Assembly: GCA_001661245.1 (NCBI GenBank)
Contig: KV454012.1
Coordinates: forward strand, 888,848 to 952,847
From: Pachysolen tannophilus NRRL Y-2460
Taxonomy: Eukaryota > Ascomycota > Pichiomycetes > Alaninales > Pachysolenaceae
Length of the DNA stretch: 64,000 nt
Reading direction: 5' to 3'
The notes under the pieces were generated by a model. The model had not been told where the DNA came from. It made no database searches and saw only the letters and a list, made by a program, of their open reading frames with translations. Positions 56,826 through 64,000 of this stretch are shown piece by piece. The translations under genes were made by a program, and so were the position numbers. Positions within the stretch are counted from its first letter, which is position 1. Each line of letters opens with the position of its first letter.

Positions 56826-57416
56826 TTAATTTTTTTTACTTCCATATTCGAAATTCTTTTCATACCATCGTATCATTTGTATAGGTTTACTTCCAAAAAC
56901 ATGTTCATATTCACAAATTTCACATAAAGGTTTATTAATATTTTTTTCGGTAATTAAAGAAATTATTGATAAGGGAACGATTGATTTCAATTTTTTTTTC
57001 TTTTTCTGTTTCTTATCTTTATTTTGATCTAATTTAAATTTAACTTCATTTGAATCTTGTAATTCACAAAATTTAGAAAAATTTAAATCATTAATTTCTT
57101 CATCATAATTTCGTACTCCCAGTTCTAAATGATTTTCTGTCTTAATCATATATTTTTCTATATCTGATTTCAACAATCGTGGTATGGAACCTTCTTCTGA
57201 ATCATCAACAACCCCTGGGAAGGGAGAAAACCCGTTAAATTCATCCGTACTTGCTCCATTTGAAACAATTATATTTCCAATCTCTTGTTCAGTCTCTTGT
57301 TCAACATTTGGTGTAAACCCACTAGCCAATCTAGCTATCAAATCAGCATTATTATCACTCAAATTCATGCTCTCTTTTATATCATTACAAGAAGCATATA
57401 TAACTCTTCGATTCAT
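56826..57416 (-). CDS. Uncharacterised 196-residue protein with C-terminal CxxC
   Basis: Family not recognised. The first ATG at 57414-57416 follows an in-frame TTG. The N-terminal two thirds are acidic and Asn/Ser-rich, probably disordered. A basic Lys run (QNKDKKQKKKKKLK, about 132-145) precedes a compact C-terminus IVPLSIISLI and then KPLCEICEYEHVFGSKPIQM and IRWYEKNFEYG. The CEIC..E...FG..P..MI.WYEK block looks like a short conserved module at the extreme C-terminus, possibly metal-binding with one Cys pair. No signal peptide or membrane helix is seen. The clean frame and ordered tail favour a real gene. Mitochondrial or regulatory roles are guesses and I assign none. Confidence 0.7.
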   Translation of the reverse strand: MNRRVIYASCNDIKESMNLSDNNADLIARLASGFTPNVEQETEQEIGNIIVSNGASTDEFNGFSPFPGVVDDSEEGSIPRLLKSDIEKYMIKTENHLELGVRNYDEEINDLNFSKFCELQDSNEVKFKLDQNKDKKQKKKKKLKSIVPLSIISLITEKNINKPLCEICEYEHVFGSKPIQMIRWYEKNFEYGSKKN

Positions 57417-57704
57417 CACAAACAATACTCATAAATCTACTATACTTCTATCCATTAAAAAAAAGAAAAAACTTATAGATTTTGTTTGTTATTTTAAAAA
57501 AATTTTGTTTTTTTGTTTTTTTTTTTTTCCTTCTTCTACTTATTTTTGGCCTCTTATATGCAGATAAGATCTAATTTTATATATTAATTATTAAAACAAA
57601 AGAAAAAAGGTAAAGGTATTAGGTATTTTTAAAAAATAAAGAAATGAAAAAAAAAAAACAAACAAATCAAATCAAAACAAAACAAGAGCTACTATATATT
57701 ACTT

Positions 57705-59741
57705 CTAATCCAAATTTTCAGCCATCAAGTCTTCAGAAATGGCTTCACATCTATCACTAGTTACTTTTAATGCACATCCAATTGCCTTTTTGCTATCTTC
57801 AAAAATTACATCTGACATATCGAAATTACCCTTTTTTTTCCTAAGAACTGTAACAATATGATCAAATATTCCAGAAATGTGTACTATTACATTTGTCTTA
57901 TCAGCTTCTGACAACATTACTGTCATGAAATCTTCTAACAGTTCGTCATTAGAAGCCAAGTTTTTAACACTTGATTTTTCAACATTTTTAATTGGAACCT
58001 TGGTTTTAGTTTCTTTCTTTTCCAGAGGTTCTTCTTCTACTTTTTCTACTTTTGGCTTCTCCTGTTTTTCTGGGAGAGGAGTTTCATCTTCTTCATATGC
58101 GTAGTCATCAACTTCTGATCTTTTTTCTTCTTTCTTTTCTTCTATCTTCTCTTCTGGTTTTTCTTCCACCTTTTCTTCTTTCTTTTCTTCCACCTTTTCT
58201 TCTATTTTCTTTTCTTCAGGTTTTTCTTCTATCTTCTTTTCTTTCTTTTCATCTTTCTTTTCTTCTGACTTTTCTGCTTTCTTTTCCTCTTCTTTTTCTT
58301 GTAATACTGACTGTAGTGTTTGAGCTTCATTTTCAAAATCACTCTTCAACTTACCAGCACTATTTAAAAATCCCCATTGAGATATACTATTAGGAATTAA
58401 TATACTCATTGACAGATCACATTCATTATATTTTTCATCACCAGCATAAGATAAAACTTTAATATTTAAATCTGTTGATGCACTAATATATTCTATATTA
58501 TAAGTTTCTGATTTTAAATCTTTTGCTAATACCATTAAATGTGGTCTATACATTCTATTACCACATGAACAATCTTGAACATTTGTTCTTGGAAATGCAA
58601 CATATAAATCTTGAGTCTTATAATATTCTGGTAAATGTTTTTTAACTAATAATCTTGGAATACGAACTAAATTAGTACCACCTCTTAATGAAGAACCTTC
58701 ATTTCCTGAAATTGGGGATTTAAATACATATTTACAAATTCCAGAATCCATATCACATTCTAAAATTTCAAGTGGATCTAAACCATAAATAAAATGAATA
58801 TTATTATCTTTACTAATTTCTTCAGTGAAAAATGGTACCCAATTTTTTTCTCTTTCTTTTGGTTCTGAATCTTCAATTTGTAATACAGTCATTTCACCTG
58901 TAAATGGTTTATAAATATGCATTCCTCTTTTACCATCTAATATACTACTAATTTGATTAAAAACAATTATAGGTTCTTCATCAACATGACCTTCATTGTT
59001 CATAAATTTTCTTACAATTACTCTTGGATCTTCAGGACCCATATTTTTTGGAGCTTCTTCAAAAGGTATCATTAATACATTTGGAAATTTTAAAATATAA
59101 CCATTTGATTCAACATCAATTTTAAAATCTTTTAATTCATTCCAATTTTTATCAAAAATTTGAACATTACAATAACTAACAGTTGGAGATTCTCTTTTTT
59201 GACCAGGTTTTGCATAAATAACTCTACTAACAACAAAATGAACTTTATATTTTGAAAGCCAAACACTTGAACCTGCAAAACGATCCCATCTACGATCAAT
59301 TATAAATTCTTTAGATTCTTGACTATAATCAGAAAAAGCATATTTAGCTCCAGGATAATTCATTTTTTTCAATCTATCTCTAATTGAATTTAAATCATCT
59401 TGAATTTTTTCCTTTTTTGAAACTTTAATATCACCATAACTTTTTAAACGACGACAATCATTTTTTGAATCTTGTTGACTAAAAGATGTAAACAGTGTCA
59501 ATTGATGTGTTGAATAATCCAGATTTATCATTGAAAGAGAAAGAGCAGATTCAGATAAATTTGAAAAATCTCTTAAAAAATATAATGAATTTGAAATAAG
59601 AGATTTATATTGAACATAAAGTAAAATATTCAGTATTGCAAATAAAAAAGTTGTCAGGGCAAGTCTTTTATGTTTACTAGACTTCCTAACTAACCTTAAA
59701 CTTAACCGACTTAAGGTCTTCATTGATAATAAATTTACCAT
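57705..59741 (-). CDS. Beta-mannosyltransferase (BMT/WRY family)
   Basis: Golgi type II membrane enzyme of the Candida/Pichia family that adds beta-1,2-linked mannose to cell-wall mannan or phospholipomannan. 678 residues. A short basic cytosolic tail (1-27) and a signal-anchor (about 28-46, LALTTFLFAILNILLYVQYK) precede the lumenal domain. This carries the family-like blocks FIIDRRWDRFAGSSVWL (about 136-152), PKNMGPEDPRVIVRKF (about 230-245), FNQISSILDGKRGMHIYKPF (about 257-276) and SSLRGGTNLVRIP (about 345-357). Residues about 477-564 form an extreme Lys/Glu repeat, then a folded-looking C-terminus. S. cerevisiae has no counterpart. Which Candida BMT member it matches cannot be told here. 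Confidence 0.88.
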   Translation of the reverse strand: MVNLLSMKTLSRLSLRLVRKSSKHKRLALTTFLFAILNILLYVQYKSLISNSLYFLRDFSNLSESALSLSMINLDYSTHQLTLFTSFSQQDSKNDCRRLKSYGDIKVSKKEKIQDDLNSIRDRLKKMNYPGAKYAFSDYSQESKEFIIDRRWDRFAGSSVWLSKYKVHFVVSRVIYAKPGQKRESPTVSYCNVQIFDKNWNELKDFKIDVESNGYILKFPNVLMIPFEEAPKNMGPEDPRVIVRKFMNNEGHVDEEPIIVFNQISSILDGKRGMHIYKPFTGEMTVLQIEDSEPKEREKNWVPFFTEEISKDNNIHFIYGLDPLEILECDMDSGICKYVFKSPISGNEGSSLRGGTNLVRIPRLLVKKHLPEYYKTQDLYVAFPRTNVQDCSCGNRMYRPHLMVLAKDLKSETYNIEYISASTDLNIKVLSYAGDEKYNECDLSMSILIPNSISQWGFLNSAGKLKSDFENEAQTLQSVLQEKEEEKKAEKSEEKKDEKKEKKIEEKPEEKKIEEKVEEKKEEKVEEKPEEKIEEKKEEKRSEVDDYAYEEDETPLPEKQEKPKVEKVEEEPLEKKETKTKVPIKNVEKSSVKNLASNDELLEDFMTVMLSEADKTNVIVHISGIFDHIVTVLRKKKGNFDMSDVIFEDSKKAIGCALKVTSDRCEAISEDLMAENLD

Positions 59742-60806
59742 AACAATATAGTATAATTAACAAAAAAGAGAAAAAAAATATTAAAAAAAAAAAAAAAAAA
59801 AGATTTTATATATATATATATATATATAAATAAATATGTATTATGAAATTCAGTTTATTTAAATTATCAGGGTTTATTTATTAAAAGATAATAATTTTTA
59901 ACAAGCGGCAGGCAAAAGAAATAATAAAAAGAAAAAAAAAAGAAAATTTTACAAAGCCTTTTTCTTATTCAATAAGAGGAAGAGATAAAAAAAAAAAAAA
60001 AAAAAAAGAAAAAAGAATTTGGCGAGATCTTAAAAATTCCATTTCAATCAATTTTACTTAATACATGTAACTGCTGCTGCAACTGTTTCTGTTTTACTGT
60101 ATGTAAAAAAAGTCAAAAAAAGTCAAAAAAAAAAAAAAAAAAATTTCTTTTTTTTATAAGTGAAAAATTTAAGAGAAAAAAAAAAAATTTACAGTTCAAA
60201 TCTACAAAGTTTAAAATCAATCTATCTTCTTTATTGTCATTTGCGTGAAGTTAAAAGGGGAATGATGAAACGGAGAATGTATATTAGAAAAAAAAAAAAA
60301 TAAAAATCAATTTTTATCATCAAGTCCACCTATTTTTCTTTTTCTATTTCTTTTGTTTTTAGTTAGTCTCGATGAGGTACTAATGATTATCAACTATAAT
60401 TAAAACTTCTCGCTAATTAATGATAAAATAATATAATGGTATTGTGACCTTTTACCCAAGTAGTATATCTATTACTAAACTTGTGTTGATTGATTATACT
60501 ACTAAATCTATGAATTTCATTAGTATTTTCACAACTTTTTTTCTTTTTTTTTCTTTTTTTCTTTTTTTTCTTTTTTGTTAGTTTCATATGCACACGTAGT
60601 TTATGCACAAGTAGTGTTGCTGGACTATAATTTGGAATCTAAATTTCTCTTTTTAAAGATAAAAGTGGAGCTACAATGCATTAATAGAAATTTTGCCAAG
60701 AATAAAGTTAAGAGTTACTAGTTTTTAAATAATTACTAGGATTTTTTTAAATAAATTATCAGTGTTTAACAATAATAAATATGTTTAAGAAAAAAAAAAA
60801 GTTTAA

Positions 60807-60837
<31 letters not shown>

Positions 60838-61141
60838 TATTATAGTTGAGATAAGCAGGAGTACAGTTATCAAATTGTTATTATTAATTTTTAATAGATG
60901 AATAGATTGTATATTTTATCATTTATGAATTTTCCATAAAGAAAAAAGAAAAAAAAAAAGAAACAACCTTTCTTTCAGATTGAATAAATGGGGTATTATG
61001 ATTAGAGTTTAGTAGTGGAAAGGCTCCCCAAAGATATAAAAAAAATAAAGGAATTTTTTTTTAAAAAAAAATATAAAAAAAAAAATTAGCCCACCATTTT
61101 TATTTCAATTTTATTATCAAATCTTTTTTTTTTTTTTTTTT
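59742..61141. other. 1.4-kb AT-rich intergenic region, BMT promoter to PRC1 3' end
   Basis: No coding frame is supported. It contains a TA microsatellite (about 59808-59828), several A tracts of 12-20, a T-tract block interrupted by single Cs (60538-60577), a TTAG array (60807-60834) and a T run next to the PRC1 stop. Confidence 0.65.
60807..60834. repeat. TTAG tetranucleotide array, seven units
   Basis: Seven perfect TTAG units, a simple-sequence microsatellite. Confidence 0.95.
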
Positions 61142-62803
61142 TCACGATTTATTCGTACCAAAAGAGTAATCACCAGATATCCAAGTATTAACTAAAGCTA
61201 ATGAACTTTCTGGTTGATCATATGGAACCATGTGTCCACCACCATAAACTCTCATAAAGGTGAAAATATCGGAATTTTTAACTTTACCAGCTTCTTTACC
61301 ATCAACCAGCCATGATTTAACTTTAGATGCTTGGAAAGAATCTGCTCCAGACCATGGTAAACTATTTGTCCAAGCTTGATTACCAAGCCAGTTACAAATA
61401 AAATCTTTATCACCTGCATAAATTAAAACTGGTAATCCACCATCTAATAATTCTGTAACTTTCTTAAAATAAGGTTTCATCCAATCACCTGCAAATACAA
61501 AATTTCTATTAACATCAAAATTACAAGATTCATAAGTATCAACTTCAACACCTAATTTTTCTTTTACATCCAGTTGATTTAAATAAGTATCAATATATTC
61601 TAAACCTTTATAACATAATGAAGAACCTTCACACATTTTTCTGATGTCATAAACATTTCTACCAGTTTTTTGATAAGGACCAATTTGTCCATTATTACAA
61701 TAAATTGTTGCTGGAACACAGGCAAATGCTGAACCACTCTCATAACAACTTTCAATTAAAGATAAACATCTTGGTAAAGTATCCAACATACCTTCACATT
61801 CAGCAGGTTCTAAAACTGAATCAGCACCTGAACCTTCACCACATGCCATTGGTTCATAATAGTTATATTGAGTTAATGGATCAGTTAAACCATTACCAAT
61901 CATTACTGATGATAAATTAAAATTTCTTTCAGTATGTTCTAAGATTTCTGCAGCAAATTGAGGAATATAATGACCAGCATAAGATTCACCAGCAATATGA
62001 AATGGTAATTCAGAATATTGTGGGAATTGTTTGAAAAATAATTGTAAAAAAGCATAAACATCCTTACCTGCAGCAACAGTATTACTGATGGAACTAGAAC
62101 TATAAGAATAACCAACATTAACAGGCTGATCTAAAAAGATAACTGAAGCATTAGAATTCCATGAAGTAGGATTACGGATTGGTTTAATCTTGGAATCAAT
62201 TGAAGAAGGACCCAATTCAAAAAATAATCCAGTCAATGAAGAACATCCTGGTCCACCATTTAACCACAAGATAATTGGATCATTTTTAGGATCATTTCTA
62301 GATTCAAAAAACCAAAAGAAAAAATGTTTATCTTCATCTTCAACATCTAAATAACCAGAATATTGAGTAACATCATCAACACCTAAATCTTTTGGAGTAT
62401 TCTTAGCCCTCAATTGATAATTTGGTAATTCATTGTCTTGAATCTTATAATTCCAATTGTCATGCCTCTTTATATTGAACCTTGGTCTTGAAGCAAAATT
62501 TAATTGAGAAACTGCATCTGGGAAAAATAAAGTCATTTCAGACCAAACTTTTTTAAGTTCATCAGAGACAGAATCAACTGATTGACCCAAAGCATTAGCA
62601 GCATGGTCTAACAAACTCATATAGTCCGGATTCAGTTGCAGATGACCACCAACTTTATCGGCAACTTGATCGGCGTTTGATTTTTCAGCCTCGAGTTTCA
62701 AAGGTTGCTGCTGAATATCATTGATAAGATTCTCAATAGATATCCCATTGGCCAAAGCAGCAGCAGCTACCACGGTAGAAATAACAGTCGTAGATAATTT
62801 CAT
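61142..62803 (-). CDS. PRC1: Vacuolar carboxypeptidase Y precursor
   Basis: Serine carboxypeptidase of the vacuole lumen, made as a preproenzyme. About 553 residues. Signal peptide [20 protein letters not shown], then a propeptide to about residue 125. Near residue 30 is QQPL, matching the place and form of the Vps10 sorting signal QRPL of S. cerevisiae. Catalytic Ser is in [14 protein letters not shown], Asp in [14 protein letters not shown] and His in [13 protein letters not shown]. The oxyanion segment is [20 protein letters not shown]. Many Cys residues fit the family disulfides. The first reliable ATG is at 62801-62803; the frame continues upstream to a GTG at 62857 through a GATT-repeat leader. 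CTG at 61571-61573 lies in YLNQ-CTG-DVKEKLG, where homologues have polar residues. Confidence 0.96.
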   Translation of the reverse strand: MKLSTTVISTVVAAAALANGISIENLINDIQQQPLKLEAEKSNADQVADKVGGHLQLNPDYMSLLDHAANALGQSVDSVSDELKKVWSEMTLFFPDAVSQLNFASRPRFNIKRHDNWNYKIQDNELPNYQLRAKNTPKDLGVDDVTQYSGYLDVEDEDKHFFFWFFESRNDPKNDPIILWLNGGPGCSSLTGLFFELGPSSIDSKIKPIRNPTSWNSNASVIFLDQPVNVGYSYSSSSISNTVAAGKDVYAFLQLFFKQFPQYSELPFHIAGESYAGHYIPQFAAEILEHTERNFNLSSVMIGNGLTDPLTQYNYYEPMACGEGSGADSVLEPAECEGMLDTLPRCLSLIESCYESGSAFACVPATIYCNNGQIGPYQKTGRNVYDIRKMCEGSSLCYKGLEYIDTYLNQLDVKEKLGVEVDTYESCNFDVNRNFVFAGDWMKPYFKKVTELLDGGLPVLIYAGDKDFICNWLGNQAWTNSLPWSGADSFQASKVKSWLVDGKEAGKVKNSDIFTFMRVYGGGHMVPYDQPESSLALVNTWISGDYSFGTNKS

Positions 62804-63539
62804 TTTCCTAATGATTGATTGATTGATTGATTGATTGAACTGTTGTATCTTTATCACCTTGTCTTTTTATTTCTTTGTCTCTATTATCAGTAATTTAATT
62901 GCCTGACACAAATACGATAATAACGGCGCTAATAACAGAGTAATAAAAACTTAGCAATTAATTAATTAACAAAAAAATTCAAATAATTTCTTTCCATATA
63001 TATTATACAGATATCCTGATAGAATTTATCAAGTGTATCTAAATAAATATATATTGAATTTATTTGTTAAATATATATATAAATACAAATATATATATAT
63101 AAATAAATTGTACGATGTAATTTAATATGTAAATAATTAAAAGATAACCATTTCGATAATAATAGTAGAAAAAAGCGACAAAAAGGGAAATGGCTCTAGC
63201 CTCCTGCCTATTCGGGGAAGCCAAAAGATTCCTAAAACGAAACTAACCAATTTACCCGGAGAAAAACATAGCAAGCAGCACAGAACAAGAACAGGAAGAA
63301 GAAACAAAAATAGAAAAACAAATTTCCGGATTGGGGAGAAAAAACAATTTCAAGGACGTGCACCAAGCTACTTAAAAGTACCAAAACGGAAAACAACATT
63401 TAAGAATGTTGTATCTCAATTAGTAAAACAAAACAAATATATATATATGTGGATATAAGTATGGATATGGATATATTTAGATATATATATATATGTGTGT
63501 GTGGATATATGCTTTGAGGCCTAGGCGCTAAGGTCGACA
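62804..63539. promoter_or_regulatory. Divergent promoter PRC1 / CHS7
   Basis: A 736-bp gap. Next to PRC1 is a (GATT)6 microsatellite (62813-62836), probably in its 5' leader. TA-rich blocks lie at about 63040-63110 and 63437-63500. A GC-richer strip with overlapping AGGCCT and CCTAGG palindromes (about 63517-63525) lies about 20 bp before the CHS7 ATG. No gene is seen. Confidence 0.55.
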
Positions 63540-64000
63540 ATGCATTTTGGTGATTTTCAGTCTATATGTTTGAGGACGCTGCTTCCATTATGTTCGGTGG
63601 TGAGTTCAGAAACGAGATTAGATGAGTACTTTGTCACCGGTACTCTTCCAGAGTGTTATGCGAGAGCAGTGGAATTATCGAATACGATGATTTATGAAGT
63701 TGGTAATGCGTTTATACATATACTGGGGATATTTGTTTGTTTTATTATTCTTTTCAATGTTAAGCGTAAATATACCGCTATAGCGCGTTCTGAGATGTTA
63801 ATTTTTTTCTATCTTTTTGCTGCTTTGACAATTGCATCTTTATTGGTTGATTGTGGAGTATCTCCTCCTGGAACTTCAAGTTATGCTTACTTTGTGGCAG
63901 TACAAATTGGCTTGGTAGGAAGCTGTTGTTGGGCATTGATGGTAAATGGGTTCATATATTTTCAAATATGGGAAGATGGTACAACAAAATCACTTTTATT
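63540..64000 (+). CDS. CHS7: Chitin synthase export chaperone Chs7 (5' part)
   Basis: ER membrane protein needed for chitin synthase III (Chs3) to leave the ER. The frame starts at ATG 63540 and stays open to the window edge, giving the first about 153 residues. MHFGDFQSICLRT and PLCSVV match the family N-terminus. ECYARAVELSNTMIYEVGNA (about 43-62), KYTAIARSEMLIFFYL (about 80-95), VDCGVSPPGTSSYAYFVAVQ (about 104-123) and IGLVGSCCWAL follow, nearly colinear with S. cerevisiae Chs7. Membrane helices are visible at about 60-78, 88-106 and 118-140. The 3' end lies beyond the window. Confidence 0.95.
   Translation, partial: MHFGDFQSICLRTLLPLCSVVSSETRLDEYFVTGTLPECYARAVELSNTMIYEVGNAFIHILGIFVCFIILFNVKRKYTAIARSEMLIFFYLFAALTIASLLVDCGVSPPGTSSYAYFVAVQIGLVGSCCWALMVNGFIYFQIWEDGTTKSLL

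Noticed and set aside
60364-60373. PAC-like CGATGAGG near the BMT promoter, and CTCATCG at 55809-55815
   Set aside because: Only the short GATGAG core matches and neither neighbour is a ribosome-biogenesis gene.

Overview
This window is nuclear DNA from a budding yeast, most likely a CUG-Ser clade species related to Candida and Debaryomyces. The sequence is AT-rich and full of poly(A)/poly(T) tracts. Genes are compact and mostly intronless, and nearly every large reading frame matches a Saccharomyces-type housekeeping protein. Two observations point to the CUG clade: a gene of the beta-mannosyltransferase (BMT) family typical of Candida cell walls, and CTG codons that are very rare and fall where homologues carry polar residues. 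An example is carboxypeptidase Y at 61571-61573. No tRNA, rRNA, CRISPR or recognisable transposon was found.

Left block (1-24.3 kb): GPI2, TAF5, RTG2, MIM1, an unrecognised protein, an assembly gap (9270-9657), PAF1, DPB11, MRPL37, NUP82, SDH8, LAS21, REI1 and RRP6. The middle (24.35-31.14 kb) is 6.8 kb without a supportable gene. Right block (31.1-64 kb): ADP1, pyruvate carboxylase, VPS17, a HAD hydrolase with four exons including a 13-nt exon, APM3 with a tiny first exon, FET3, a CLD1-like lipase, a long-chain acyl-CoA synthetase, COA6, an unrecognised protein, BMT, PRC1 and the 5' part of CHS7. The genes are functionally mixed, as expected for a yeast chromosome, and are not an operon or cluster. 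Two GPI-anchor genes (GPI2, LAS21) and several mitochondrial assembly genes (MIM1, MRPL37, SDH8, COA6) recur, but not as neighbours.

The most interesting item is the 6.8-kb gene desert. It is about three times longer than the next largest gap, has far fewer homopolymer tracts than the other intergenic DNA, and its C/G strand bias changes sign inside it: C exceeds G on the left and G exceeds C on the right. In Candida albicans this combination marks regional centromeres, which are also very early replication origins. I propose it as a candidate centromere plus origin.

Other points of note are a perfect 16-bp-arm palindrome built around AGGGG/CCCCT upstream of COA6, two CCG/CGG inverted sites exactly 100 bp apart in the FET3/CLD1-like divergent promoter, and an exact ribosome-biogenesis element upstream of REI1. 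Where an in-frame TTG or GTG precedes the gene I have used the first plausible ATG.
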